NCBI RefSeq assembly: GCF_027484205.1
Contig: NZ_JAIXUB010000001.1
Coordinates: 191,528-255,527 of the forward strand
Reading direction: 5' to 3'
From: Flavobacterium sp.
GTDB taxonomy: Bacteria; Bacteroidota; Bacteroidia; Flavobacteriales; Flavobacteriaceae
DNA length: 64,000 nt
Below, piece after piece: positions 36,119-45,246 of this stretch; position 1 is the first letter of the stretch; each line of letters begins with the position of its first letter. Made by a program: the position numbers and the translations under genes. The notes under the pieces were generated by a model. It was not told the DNA's origin. It did no database searches and saw only the letters and a list, made by a program, of their open reading frames with translations.

Positions 36119-37813
36119 TTATTTTTTTTGACTTCTGTTAAATTGCGTTTCAAAGATAGTAGAATTTCCAACATTATCAGTGACAACCACTTTCAATTTA
36201 TTAGCACCTTCAAGTAGAAAACTATCATTAAAAACGTGCGTAATTCGTTTTAATTTTGATTCATATTCAAATAAAACCCACTTTCCATTTAAAAATCCGT
36301 TGTAGGTTTTAATTCCTGACAAATCATCGGAAATGGTTAAACTTATACTTTTTTGAGCTGTAATCCATTTACCTTCAATGCTTTTTGAAATAGTTATTTT
36401 TGGCGCCGTTGTATCTTTTGCTAAAGTATATTGTCCTAATGTTTTTGTTTTACATGAAAACGTATTACCTGTTAGTTTTGTTGTAAGGTAACTCAATTTA
36501 TTTCCGTTAACGGCAGCAATAAACATCTTTTTCTTATCTTCAACTGATGATTTTGTATCTTCAAATGATATCGTAAAATTAGTATGTGCTGGAACAACAT
36601 CTTTATGTAAATAGAGATTATTATTTTTTACATCAAAGTTTAAATAAAAATCTTCATAGAATGTATTTTCTGGAAAATAGACAGCTACATTTTCTTTTTC
36701 AAAATTAGACTCTCTATTTGCTTTTACAAAATAAGGTGTTTTTAAATTTTCAGCAAACACTGTTGGTTTTAATGCCGAATATTCAATTGGAATTGAAATT
36801 ATGGTTTTATTGTTATTAAAATCAGAAACTTCTAACTTTTTAGTTTGGGTCGAGTTTGAAGAAATATCTAAAATACCATTATCAATATTGCTTTTTATAT
36901 TGCTCCAAGAATAAAAATTCTTCATAAATAATCGTTGCACTCGTTGGCGCAAATTTTTATATCGCGAATAATCAATCAAATTGTTTACAAATCTAGCTTC
37001 ATCAAATGCCATTTTATCAAATTCATATCCAAAAAATGGTTTTCCATTACTTTGCAATTCAGTTTTGTACGTTCCATTATTGTTGTATGAAACATTGTCA
37101 ACATCATAACTACTTATTCCGAAACCAATTTTTCCTGAAGCCAAAACTTTTTCTGATAAATATGTCCCATCAGCTTGCAACGATAAATTCAAATTTACAG
37201 GACGTTGCGATTGATTAGCTACTGAATTTTCATCAATTGGATAAACCACTAAAGCATTAACAATGGGCTTTTTTGTATCTGGAAGTAATTTATCAAAACC
37301 AAAAAACAATGGATTAATGATGTTTTCTGCGGCATCTCTAAATTCAAAATGCAAATGCGGACCTTCTGAACTACCGGTATTTCCTGACAAAGCAATAATT
37401 TCTCCTTTTTGAACAGGAATATCGCCAGGTTTCAAATATATTTCAACTTCATAAAGTTGTTCTTTATATTGTTCTTGAACAATTCGTTCTTGAATTTTGC
37501 CCATTGCAGTTTTCAAATGCCCATAAACAGAAGTAAAACCATTGGGATGAGTTATATAAATTGCTTTTCCATAACCTGCTGTAGAAATTTTAATTCTAGA
37601 AACAAAACCATCTGCAACAGCATAAACATTCAAACCTTCTCTTTGTTCCGTTTTAAAATCAAAACCAGCATGAAAATGATTGGGACGTAATTCACCAAAA
37701 TTTCCTGACAATTTCATCGGAATATCTAATGGTGATCTAAAATAGTCTTTTGGATATTGATCTTGAGCATTGGAAAAAAGAATAAAAAGTAGAAAAAATG
37801 GTACTAATCGCAT
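36119..37813 (-). CDS. M23 family metallopeptidase, secreted
   Basis: A 564-residue protein with signal peptide MRLVPFFLLFILFSNAQ. The M23 LytM domain occupies about 40-165: zinc ligands His48 and Asp52 in NHFHAGFDF, His153 and His155 in GPHLHFEF, and the supporting His99 in VYGHL. This domain cuts peptidoglycan cross-bridges or acts as a scaffold. The remaining 400 residues are beta-rich domains with no clear match, probably attaching it to the cell surface. First gene of the M23-TonB receptor-membrane protein operon. Confidence 0.9.
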   Translation of the reverse strand: MRLVPFFLLFILFSNAQDQYPKDYFRSPLDIPMKLSGNFGELRPNHFHAGFDFKTEQREGLNVYAVADGFVSRIKISTAGYGKAIYITHPNGFTSVYGHLKTAMGKIQERIVQEQYKEQLYEVEIYLKPGDIPVQKGEIIALSGNTGSSEGPHLHFEFRDAAENIINPLFFGFDKLLPDTKKPIVNALVVYPIDENSVANQSQRPVNLNLSLQADGTYLSEKVLASGKIGFGISSYDVDNVSYNNNGTYKTELQSNGKPFFGYEFDKMAFDEARFVNNLIDYSRYKNLRQRVQRLFMKNFYSWSNIKSNIDNGILDISSNSTQTKKLEVSDFNNNKTIISIPIEYSALKPTVFAENLKTPYFVKANRESNFEKENVAVYFPENTFYEDFYLNFDVKNNNLYLHKDVVPAHTNFTISFEDTKSSVEDKKKMFIAAVNGNKLSYLTTKLTGNTFSCKTKTLGQYTLAKDTTAPKITISKSIEGKWITAQKSISLTISDDLSGIKTYNGFLNGKWVLFEYESKLKRITHVFNDSFLLEGANKLKVVVTDNVGNSTIFETQFNRSQKK

Positions 37814-37949
37814 ATAATTATGGTTTTTTGCTAAAATATAAAAAAGATTGATATATACTAAATTTAAATATTTTTTCTAATGATAACTCACTATTAAACA
37901 TAATATTAGAAAACAATAAAAAAATAAAAGAAGATTTTAACAAAAAATA

Positions 37950-37980
37950 TTGCTTTAATAGAATAGTAATTATAAATTTG
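37950..37980 (+). promoter_or_regulatory. promoter of the zapB-like/zapA/6S RNA/rny unit
   Basis: TTG (37950-37952), 20 bases, TAAATTTG (37973-37980). It lies 28 bases before the ATG at 38008. Confidence 0.65.
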
Positions 37981-38007
37981 TAAATTAAGTAATGAATAAA
38001 GTCAAGC

Positions 38008-38298
38008 ATGAGTGAAATTGCGGAAATAATTGATACTCTTGAAAGTAAAATTCATAAGTTGTTAACTAAGATTGACAATTTAGAACAAAAAAATCAAGTT
38101 TTACAACAAGAATTGACCGTTTCAAGCAATGTAATTCAAAATCAAAATACAATCATGGAAACATTGAAAAAAGATTTTGAATCACTAAAATTGACAAATT
38201 CATTGTTAGGCAGTGAAGATTATAAAAGAGATACAAAGCTTAAAATAAATTCATTAATTCGTGAAATTGATTACTGTATAGCACAGCTTGCAGATTAA
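38008..38298 (+). CDS. small coiled-coil protein ahead of zapA
   Basis: A 96-residue protein that is almost entirely coiled coil (heptads through LLTKIDNLEQKNQVLQQEL). Its place directly before zapA, with 4 bases between the genes, suggests a role in cell division similar to ZapB. Sequence similarity alone does not prove that. An upstream ATG at 37992 opens only a 7-codon ORF. Confidence 0.65.
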   Translation: MSEIAEIIDTLESKIHKLLTKIDNLEQKNQVLQQELTVSSNVIQNQNTIMETLKKDFESLKLTNSLLGSEDYKRDTKLKINSLIREIDYCIAQLAD

Positions 38299-38302
38299 AA
38301 GT

Positions 38303-38596
38303 ATGGATGAGAAGCTTAAAATTAAATTGAATATTGCCGACAGAGTTTATCCGTTAACGATTGACATGTCGCAAGAGGAAGGATTGAGAAATGCTTCTAA
38401 AAAAATCGATTCGATGATTAAGCAGTTTGAAGAAAGTTATGCCGTTCGAGACAAACAAGATGTTTTAGCCATGTGTGCTTTGCAATTTGCTTCTCAAGTA
38501 GAACAAAAAAAGGTTGATAACGCCATAGATGGAACCGAATCAATTGAAAGATTAACGAAATTGAATAATTTAATAGACGAATATCTCAATAAATAA
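38303..38596 (+). CDS. zapA: cell division protein ZapA
   Basis: ZapA promotes bundling of FtsZ filaments at the division site. The 97-residue sequence has the ZapA fold: the strand LKIKLNIADRVYPLTID, then EGLRNASKKIDSMIKQF and a C-terminal coiled coil. I start at the ATG at 38303; the frame opens earlier with a TTG that overlaps the upstream gene. The 6S RNA lies immediately downstream, as in Proteobacteria. Confidence 0.88.
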   Translation: MDEKLKIKLNIADRVYPLTIDMSQEEGLRNASKKIDSMIKQFEESYAVRDKQDVLAMCALQFASQVEQKKVDNAIDGTESIERLTKLNNLIDEYLNK

Positions 38597-38633
38597 TATA
38601 AAAACACGTTCTTATAAATAAGCTAAAAATACT

Positions 38634-38793
38634 GCCTACATTAGTTCATAATTGGTAAACTCAACACTAACAAATTAAAATGAGTGAATCTTCGTTACTA
38701 TAGTATGCCTGCCTTGCGTAGGAAACTTGAACAACGAGTTAACTCAAAACTTGTCCTTACGAGTTTATACAAGCAACTAATGTAGGTTTTTTT
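38634..38793 (+). ncRNA. ssrS: 6S RNA (Bacteroidota/6S-Flavo type)
   Basis: CCTACATTAGTT (38635-38646) pairs exactly with AACTAATGTAGG (38775-38786) to make a perfect 12-bp closing stem, followed by seven T residues as a terminator. Inside are paired arms and a central unpaired bubble typical of 6S RNA, which mimics an open promoter and binds RNA polymerase holoenzyme. The position between zapA and rny repeats the zapA-ssrS order of Proteobacteria. The closing stem is unambiguous; the inner folding I judged by eye. Confidence 0.8.
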
Positions 38794-38817
38794 ATATATT
38801 AATTTTTTTACACAACC

Positions 38818-40380
38818 ATGGACATATTATCAATAATTATCGGGATAATCGTTGGTGTTGCTGGAGGTTTTGCCATAGCAAAAATGCTCGAAAAAAGCAA
38901 CGTTTCTAACCTTATCAAAAACGCAAAGAAAGAAGCATCATCAATTTTAAAAGATGCAAATTTAGAAGCCGAAAACATCAAAAAAGACAAACTACTTCAA
39001 GCAAAAGAGAAGTTTTTAGAATTAAAATCGGAACACGAAAAAGAAATTTTAGCCAAAGACAAAAAGATGGCTGAAGTTGAAAAAAGAATTAGAGACAAAG
39101 AATCACAGGTTTCAAGCGAGCTTGCAAAAGCTAAAAAAGTAAATGATGATTTTGAGTCAAAAACAGCAGAATACACTTCTAAACTTGAAATGCTTGATAA
39201 AAAGCATCAAGAAGTAGAAAAAATGCACAAAAGTCAAGTAGAACAACTTGAAGTAATCTCTGGACTTTCGGCAGAAGAAGCTAAGGAGCAATTAGTTGAA
39301 AACTTAAAAGCTGAAGCTAAAACTAAAGCAATGGCTCACATTCAAGAAACCATTGAAGAAGCTAAACTTACCGCGGCTCAAGAAGCTAAGAAAGTAATCA
39401 TCAATACCATTCAACGTGTTGGAACTGAAGAAGCTGTTGAGAATTGCGTTTCAGTGTTCAATATTGAATCAGATGATGTTAAAGGACGAATCATTGGCCG
39501 TGAAGGAAGAAATATTCGTGCGCTTGAAGCAGCAACTGGAGTTGAAATTATTGTTGATGACACACCTGAAGCTATTATACTTTCTTGTTTTGATCCAGTT
39601 AGAAGAGAAATTGCACGTTTATCTTTACACAAATTAGTAACTGACGGAAGAATTCACCCAGCGAGAATTGAAGAAGTTGTTGCTAAAACTGCTAAACAGA
39701 TTGATGATGAAATCATTGAAGTAGGAAAACGTACTGTTATCGATTTAGGAATTCATGGATTACATCCTGAGTTAATTAAGATTGTTGGTAGAATGAAATA
39801 TCGTTCTTCTTATGGTCAAAATTTATTACAACACTCACGTGAAGTAGCTAAACTTTGTGGAATTATGGCTGCTGAACTTGGATTGAATGTGAAATTAGCA
39901 AAACGTGCTGGTTTACTTCACGATATAGGAAAAGTGCCTGATGCAGAAAGTGATTTACCGCACGCTTTACTTGGTATGCAATGGGCTGAAAAATATGGTG
40001 AAAAGGAAGAAGTTTGTAACGCCATTGGTGCTCACCACGACGAAATTGAAATGAAATATTTAATTTCTCCAATCATCCAAGTGTGTGATGCTATTTCTGG
40101 AGCTAGACCTGGTGCGCGTCGACAAGTTTTAGATTCTTACATCCAACGTTTGAAAGATTTAGAAGAAATTGCTTTTGGATTTAACGGAGTAAAAAGTGCT
40201 TATGCAATACAAGCAGGACGTGAGCTACGTGTTATCGTAGAAAGCGAAAAAGTTTCTGATGATATGGCATCAAATTTATCTTTTGAGATTTCGCAGAAAA
40301 TTCAAACAGAAATGACTTACCCTGGTCAAGTTAAAATTACTGTAATTAGAGAAACTCGTGCTGTAAATATTGCAAAATAG
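38818..40380 (+). CDS. rny: ribonuclease Y
   Basis: RNase Y is a membrane-anchored endoribonuclease that starts mRNA decay. Residues 1-22 are the membrane anchor, 25-200 a long coiled coil, 210-275 a KH domain with [15 protein letters not shown], and 335-430 an HD domain with the HSREVAKL and LLHDIGK motifs. The 520-residue length is normal. It lies directly behind the 6S RNA and may be transcribed with it. Confidence 0.95.
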   Translation: MDILSIIIGIIVGVAGGFAIAKMLEKSNVSNLIKNAKKEASSILKDANLEAENIKKDKLLQAKEKFLELKSEHEKEILAKDKKMAEVEKRIRDKESQVSSELAKAKKVNDDFESKTAEYTSKLEMLDKKHQEVEKMHKSQVEQLEVISGLSAEEAKEQLVENLKAEAKTKAMAHIQETIEEAKLTAAQEAKKVIINTIQRVGTEEAVENCVSVFNIESDDVKGRIIGREGRNIRALEAATGVEIIVDDTPEAIILSCFDPVRREIARLSLHKLVTDGRIHPARIEEVVAKTAKQIDDEIIEVGKRTVIDLGIHGLHPELIKIVGRMKYRSSYGQNLLQHSREVAKLCGIMAAELGLNVKLAKRAGLLHDIGKVPDAESDLPHALLGMQWAEKYGEKEEVCNAIGAHHDEIEMKYLISPIIQVCDAISGARPGARRQVLDSYIQRLKDLEEIAFGFNGVKSAYAIQAGRELRVIVESEKVSDDMASNLSFEISQKIQTEMTYPGQVKITVIRETRAVNIAK

Positions 40381-40398
40381 TTTCACTAAATTCTATAA

Positions 40399-40433
40399 AA
40401 AAGCCGACTAAAAATAATTTAGTCGGCTTTTTA
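40399..40433. terminator. bidirectional terminator
   Basis: AAAAGCCGACTAAA (40399-40412) and TTTAGTCGGCTTTT (40418-40431), a perfect 14-bp stem between rny and the converging histidine kinase gene. Confidence 0.85.
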
Positions 40434-40450
40434 ATTTTTATACTTTTCAA

Positions 40451-41554
40451 TTATTGAAAGTAGATTTTAAAAATTGTCCCTTCATTAATTTTACTTTGAA
40501 CTTCTATTTTTCCGCCCATTGCTTCTATTTGGTTTTTAGTAATATGAAGACCAACACCTTTGGAATCTTTATTTGAGTGAAATGTTTTATACAATCCAAA
40601 AATTTGATCGTTATACTTTTCCAAATCAATACCTAATCCATTATCTTCGATTACTAAAACTCTATAACCTTCACTCTGCTCAACGGAATATTTTACATAA
40701 GACAATTTAGAATTATCTGAATATTTAATTGCGTTACTAGTTAAATTCAAAAGAACACTTTCAAGATAAGCTGAATTGAATAAAACTTCAAAATCATCAG
40801 GAACTAAATTGATGATTTCTGTCTTATTCTTTCTTATGACATCAGTCAAAACATTTGAAATCTTATCAATATAAATATTTACATTTAATTTCTTTTTCTC
40901 AATTTCAAAATCATTTTGAACAGTAACAAGCTCTACTAAACTATCAATAGAATCAGTCAATTCCTTTGAAACAATTTTTAAATATTCAATAAATTCATCT
41001 TTTTCAAACATTTTTTCCTCATTCAATTTTAAAATTGAACTTAAATTACCCGAATGTGTCCTAAGATTATGAGAAACTATGTGAGCAAAATTTAAAAGAG
41101 TGTTTTTTTGATTATTTACAAGCGACAAAGTCTCTAAAAGATTTTCTTCTCTTTCTTTTTGAATTGAAACATCAGTATGAGTTCCAACAATTCTTAATGG
41201 CTTACCCTGAATATCTCTTTCAACAACTCTACCTCTGTCAAGAATCCATTTATATTTTCCATTACACATTACTCTATGACAAGTTTCGTAATAAGGAATT
41301 TTATTATCAAAATGCAATTGAATATTACCAAAATATAATTCTCTATCGTCTGGATGCACTTTTTCATCCCATTCTTCAGGATTTGAAATGTAAGAATCCA
41401 TTTGTTTCATTTCAAGAATTTTCAAGGACTCAGGAGAATAATATACTTCATTAGTAATCAAGTTCCAATCCCAAACACCAATTCCTGATGCAGAGATTGC
41501 GAAATGATTTCTAATTTCAGCAATTGTTTGATTGTCATTCAAATATTCATTCAT
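40451..41554 (-). CDS. PAS-domain sensor histidine kinase, soluble
   Basis: A 367-residue cytosolic kinase. A PAS-3 domain is at about 15-130 (IGVWDWNLITNEVYYSPE), then a short coil, then the H-box at His162 in HIVSHNLRTHSGN, and an HATPase domain at 255-365 with N-box LTSNAIKYS, G1 DNGLGID and G2 GVGLHI. It lacks membrane spans, so it should sense an internal ligand or redox state. No response regulator lies nearby; the partner is elsewhere. Confidence 0.88.
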   Translation of the reverse strand: MNEYLNDNQTIAEIRNHFAISASGIGVWDWNLITNEVYYSPESLKILEMKQMDSYISNPEEWDEKVHPDDRELYFGNIQLHFDNKIPYYETCHRVMCNGKYKWILDRGRVVERDIQGKPLRIVGTHTDVSIQKEREENLLETLSLVNNQKNTLLNFAHIVSHNLRTHSGNLSSILKLNEEKMFEKDEFIEYLKIVSKELTDSIDSLVELVTVQNDFEIEKKKLNVNIYIDKISNVLTDVIRKNKTEIINLVPDDFEVLFNSAYLESVLLNLTSNAIKYSDNSKLSYVKYSVEQSEGYRVLVIEDNGLGIDLEKYNDQIFGLYKTFHSNKDSKGVGLHITKNQIEAMGGKIEVQSKINEGTIFKIYFQ

Positions 41555-41653
41555 ATTTTCACCTCAAAATAAATATTTGCAAAGGAAAATATTATAATGT
41601 TAACAAATTTATAAATGACGTAGAATCTTTTCTACAACTGAAAAATTTAACAA

Positions 41654-42550
41654 TTATTTTCTAGGATGAAAAGAATTCATAACCTGAGTTAAGTGTTTAC
41701 GATCAAGATGAACATAAATTTCTGTTGTAGTAATGGACTCATGACCTAACATCAATTGAATTGCGCGTAAATCAGCACCATTTTCTAAAAGATGAGTTGC
41801 AAAAGAATGTCTGAAGGTATGTGGACTAATAGCTTTATTCAAATTAATTTTAACCGCTAAGTCCTTTATAATAGTAAAAACCATTGCTCTAGTAAGTTGC
41901 CTTCCTCTTCTGTTCAAAAACAATGTATCTTCATGCCCTTTTTGAATTTCAAGGTGACTTCTAATTAAACTTCGATACAATTCAATGTATTTCTTAGTAA
42001 CTTCACTTATGGGAACAAAACGTTGCTTATTTCCTTTTCCTGTAATTTTTATAAAACCTTCATCAAAAAATAAGTCGGAAATTTTTAAATTTACTAATTC
42101 TGATACACGTAAACCACATCCATAAAGTGTTTCTAGCATTGCTCTATTTCTTTCACCTTCAGGTTTTGACAAGTCTATAGCCGCAATCAAATTATCAATA
42201 TCATCTACAGACAAAGTATCTGGTAGCTTTCTTCCTAATCTAGGAGATTCTATTAATTCCATAGGAGAATCATTTCTGTAGTCTTCAAAAATTAAATAGG
42301 AAAAAAAACTTTTCAATCCAGAAATTATTCGTGCTTGACTTCTCGGATTCACCTCTTTTGAAACGGAGTATATAAATTGTTGAATGGTTTCCTCGGAAAT
42401 TTTTAATGGTGAAACCTCTATTCCATTAGTATCTAAAAAGAGTTGCAATCGTTCTAAATCGAAAGTATAATTATCAATAGTGTTTTTTGACAAACCTCTT
42501 TCAATTCTTAAGTAAGATTGATAACTTTTTATATAGGAGTTCCATTTCAT
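41654..42550 (-). CDS. xerD: site-specific tyrosine recombinase XerD
   Basis: It resolves chromosome dimers at dif together with a partner, or alone. The full catalytic set is visible: Arg148 (GCGLRVSEL), Lys172 (TGKGNKQ), His244 and Arg247 (HTFRHSF), His270 (MLGHE) and the nucleophile Tyr279 (TEIYVHL). Length (298) and N-terminal SAM-like domain fit XerD. The chromosome locus near aroQ is usual in Flavobacteria; here three beta-barrel genes stand between. Confidence 0.9.
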   Translation of the reverse strand: MKWNSYIKSYQSYLRIERGLSKNTIDNYTFDLERLQLFLDTNGIEVSPLKISEETIQQFIYSVSKEVNPRSQARIISGLKSFFSYLIFEDYRNDSPMELIESPRLGRKLPDTLSVDDIDNLIAAIDLSKPEGERNRAMLETLYGCGLRVSELVNLKISDLFFDEGFIKITGKGNKQRFVPISEVTKKYIELYRSLIRSHLEIQKGHEDTLFLNRRGRQLTRAMVFTIIKDLAVKINLNKAISPHTFRHSFATHLLENGADLRAIQLMLGHESITTTEIYVHLDRKHLTQVMNSFHPRK

Positions 42551-42581
42551 TACAACAAAAGTAGTAATTTACAAGCATAAA

Positions 42582-42606
42582 AAAACCTCTCAAATTGAGA
42601 GGTTTT
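42582..42606 (-). terminator. terminator of beta-barrel gene 1
   Basis: AAAACCTCTCAA (42582-42593) and TTGAGAGGTTTT (42595-42606). It is almost the same as the terminator behind the next beta-barrel gene. Confidence 0.8.
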
Positions 42607-42629
42607 ATATTAAAATCTAAAAATTTAGA

Positions 42630-43244
42630 TTAGAATTTGTAGTTAACTCCGAAAGTCACTGCTCTCCAGTCTCCGCCTAAAGCAAAAGTGTTAGTTTTAT
42701 CAGCACCATCACCACCATTATCGTTAGATGTGTATCCTAAAACAGCCACACCCGCTTCAATAGAAAAATTAGAAGATACGAAATAGTTCATACCTAAACC
42801 TAATCCTAAACCTAACTCTTTACTTTCAAAAGAAGAAGTATATACAGTACCATCTTCAGCATCAAATTCTTCATCAGTTGTAGTGTAATCAACTCCTAAT
42901 TCAGCAAATAAAGAAAATTTGCTTGCAGGAGTAAAATAGTAACGACCAAAAGCGCCAAATCCTACACCAGAATTTGTAGCATCATCAGATCCGTTATCTA
43001 ATTTTAATGAATTAAAACCAAGAGATGCACCAACAGCAATGTTTTCTGATACAAAGTATCCAACTTTTGGAGCAACTTCAAAAGAATTAGCTTTAAAATC
43101 ACCTGTTTTTGAAGAACCTAAAGATAAAGCACCTGATACAAATACATCACCTTTTGCAAATCCTTCAGAAGATTCATTTTTTTCTTGTGCGTTAGCAAAA
43201 CCAAAAGCAGCAATAGCTACCAAAGATAAAATAACTTTTTTCAT
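42630..43244 (-). CDS. outer membrane beta-barrel protein (paralogue 1)
   Basis: A 204-residue eight-stranded porin-like protein. The signal peptide reads MKKVILSLVAIAAFGFANAQ; the mature part alternates hydrophobic and polar residues and ends in the outer membrane signal TFGVNYKF, a C-terminal Phe. Its first 60 bases are almost identical to those of the next gene on this strand, evidence of a tandem duplication. Specific function unknown. Confidence 0.85.
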   Translation of the reverse strand: MKKVILSLVAIAAFGFANAQEKNESSEGFAKGDVFVSGALSLGSSKTGDFKANSFEVAPKVGYFVSENIAVGASLGFNSLKLDNGSDDATNSGVGFGAFGRYYFTPASKFSLFAELGVDYTTTDEEFDAEDGTVYTSSFESKELGLGLGLGMNYFVSSNFSIEAGVAVLGYTSNDNGGDGADKTNTFALGGDWRAVTFGVNYKF

Positions 43245-43301
43245 GTTTTATTTTGTTTAAAATTTCGCACAAAAATAAACAAAAAAATTACAAAACAAAA
43301 A

Positions 43302-43326
43302 AAAACCTCTCAAATGAGAGGTTTTT
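43302..43326 (-). terminator. terminator of beta-barrel gene 2
   Basis: CCTCTCA (43306-43312), two bases, TGAGAGG (43315-43321), flanked by A and T runs. The core CCTCTCA/TGAGAGG is shared with the terminator behind paralogue 1. Confidence 0.8.
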
Positions 43327-43345
43327 AATATTATTAACTCTAAAA

Positions 43346-43882
43346 TTAGAATTTATAACCAACAGCTAATGCAATATTAGAAGTTTTAACATCTCCACCA
43401 ATGTCTGATACATTAGATAAACCTAAAGAATATCTTAATCCAATATTAATGTTTTCAGCTACATCATAACCTGCACCTAAATTTAAAGCAAAATCAGTTG
43501 ATTTGTATGCATCTTTAATATCTGTATCACCATACTTAGCAGACATTAAAAAACCAATCTGTGGACCAGCTTCTAAACTAAATCCTTCTGCAACATAATA
43601 CTTAGCCATTACTGGAACTAAAATGTAATTTGAATTGTAATTGTCTGAATCATCTTTTGCTCCTAAAGCAGAAAATAAAATTTCAGGTTGAACAGCAAAC
43701 TTTTCAGAAACTTTAAATTCTGCAAAAGCTCCAACTTGGAAACCAATTTTAGAATCTGTGTCAGCATCACCAGTAAAATTTGACATGTTGATACCAGCTT
43801 TAGCTCCAAATTTCATGTCTTCTTGCGCATTCGCAACACCAAAAGCAGCAATAGCTACTAAAGATAAAATAATTTTTTTCAT
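43346..43882 (-). CDS. outer membrane beta-barrel protein (paralogue 2)
   Basis: A 178-residue protein of the PF13568-type beta-barrel. The signal peptide MKKIILSLVAIAAFGVANAQ differs from paralogue 1 at three positions. FGAKAGINMSNFTG begins the barrel and AVGYKF ends it with Phe. It is closer to the plus-strand paralogue 3 in its barrel (the KAGIN and QPEILFS blocks) than to paralogue 1, so signal region and barrel seem to have different histories. Confidence 0.85.
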   Translation of the reverse strand: MKKIILSLVAIAAFGVANAQEDMKFGAKAGINMSNFTGDADTDSKIGFQVGAFAEFKVSEKFAVQPEILFSALGAKDDSDNYNSNYILVPVMAKYYVAEGFSLEAGPQIGFLMSAKYGDTDIKDAYKSTDFALNLGAGYDVAENINIGLRYSLGLSNVSDIGGDVKTSNIALAVGYKF

Positions 43883-44045
43883 GTTTTATTTTGTTTAAAA
43901 TTAATATAACAAATTTAAACTGAATTATGACTGAATTAGACAAAATAAAAAACTGAGTTGTCAACATAGTTATTAACAATACTAGGATTTAATACCTTTA
44001 AGAACAATAAGTTAAATCATTATTCGTTAATATCGTAAAAAATGC

Positions 44046-44053
44046 TATTTTTG
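44046..44053 (+). promoter_or_regulatory. -7 promoter box of beta-barrel gene 3
   Basis: TATTTTTG, a perfect TAnnTTTG box 25 bases before the ATG at 44079. The -33 TTG is not clear. The rest of 43883-44045 has nothing I can name. Confidence 0.5.
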
Positions 44054-44078
44054 AAAACCATAAAAATGAAAACTAAAA

Positions 44079-44630
44079 ATGAAAAAGTCAATTTTATTTG
44101 TAATTATCACATTACTATCAGTACAAGTTACTACTGCTCAAAAAAGTGAATTAATGAAACTTGGTCTAAAAGCTGGAATAAACTATGCTAATTACACAGG
44201 TTCCGATGTTAATACAGACGCGATAACCAACTTCCATGCGGGTATAGTTTTAGAAATAAAGGTTTTAAAAAACTTTTCATTTCAACCCGAACTATTGTAC
44301 TCAACACAAGGAGCAGAAGTTGACAATCTTGGTGAACAATTTAAAAACGAGTTGGGATATATTTCTATTCCATTGTTAGCTAAATTCAATTTAAATGATA
44401 ATTTGAGTTTGGAACTTGGACCACAAGCGTCTTTCTTATTAAGCGAAAGAAACGAAGTTGAAGCTGGTGATTCTAACACTTTTGACTTTGCAGTTGCAGG
44501 AGGTTTAAGCTATAAACTAGGTAAACACTTTTTTGTTCAAGGAAGATATGGTTTAGGTTTAACTGAACCTAAACGTGATGCCGATGTAAAAAACAGTGTA
44601 CTTCAAGCATCTATTGGATATATGTTTTAA
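44079..44630 (+). CDS. outer membrane beta-barrel protein (paralogue 3)
   Basis: A 183-residue PF13568-type protein, divergent from paralogue 2 and transcribed away from it. A signal peptide ends near VTTAQ. Matching blocks with paralogue 2 are KAGINYANYTG, FQPELLYSTQGA, LELGPQASFLLS and the end ASIGYMF. Function is unknown; the family is often surface-exposed and sometimes responds to envelope conditions. Confidence 0.85.
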   Translation: MKKSILFVIITLLSVQVTTAQKSELMKLGLKAGINYANYTGSDVNTDAITNFHAGIVLEIKVLKNFSFQPELLYSTQGAEVDNLGEQFKNELGYISIPLLAKFNLNDNLSLELGPQASFLLSERNEVEAGDSNTFDFAVAGGLSYKLGKHFFVQGRYGLGLTEPKRDADVKNSVLQASIGYMF

Positions 44631-44651
44631 AATAAAATCATAAACTTTTAC

Positions 44652-44683
44652 AAAACCGCTTCTTTATATGAGCGGTTTTTTTA
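44652..44683 (+). terminator. terminator of beta-barrel gene 3
   Basis: AAAACCGCT and AGCGGTTTT (44652-44679) enclosing a 10-base loop, then T residues. Confidence 0.75.
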
Positions 44684-44705
44684 ATTTTACAAAAACCTAT
44701 TTCAA

Positions 44706-45125
44706 ATGAAAGTCATTATTATTAACGGACCAAACTTAAACTTACTAGGTAAACGTGAACCTGAAGTTTATGGAAGTGAAACTTTTGAAGATTACTACAT
44801 CAAATTAAAATCAAAATATCCATCTATTCAATTAGATTATTTTCAAAGTAATATTGAAGGTGAATTGATTTCTAAAATTCAAGAAGTTGGTTTTTCATAT
44901 GATGGAATAATTTTAAATGCCGCTGCATATACTCACACATCTATTGGAATTAGTGATGCTATCAAAGCCATTTCAACCCCAACAATTGAAGTTCATATTT
45001 CAAATACTTTTTCGAGAGAAGAATTTAGACATCAATCCTATATTTCACCTTGTGTAAAAGGAATTGTTATAGGATTTGGATTAAAAAGTTATGAATTGGC
45101 TTTGCAAAGTTTTATACTAGACTGA
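44706..45125 (+). CDS. aroQ: 3-dehydroquinate dehydratase, type II
   Basis: It removes water from 3-dehydroquinate in the shikimate pathway, as a dodecamer. The family start IIINGPNLNLLGKREPEVYG carries the catalytic Tyr of the flexible loop. The active-site blocks NAAAYTHTSIGI and EVHISNTFSREEFRHQSYIS supply the catalytic His and substrate contacts. Length (139) is typical. Confidence 0.95.
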   Translation: MKVIIINGPNLNLLGKREPEVYGSETFEDYYIKLKSKYPSIQLDYFQSNIEGELISKIQEVGFSYDGIILNAAAYTHTSIGISDAIKAISTPTIEVHISNTFSREEFRHQSYISPCVKGIVIGFGLKSYELALQSFILD

Positions 45126-45246
45126 GAACTTAGATTTCATTACACATTTTAAGAAATTTTGAAAATCCTATAAATGTCTTTTGATTTTTAAAATTGATGC
45201 AACCATTTCAATCCAATAATCGTCTATCTAATAAAACCCATACAAC

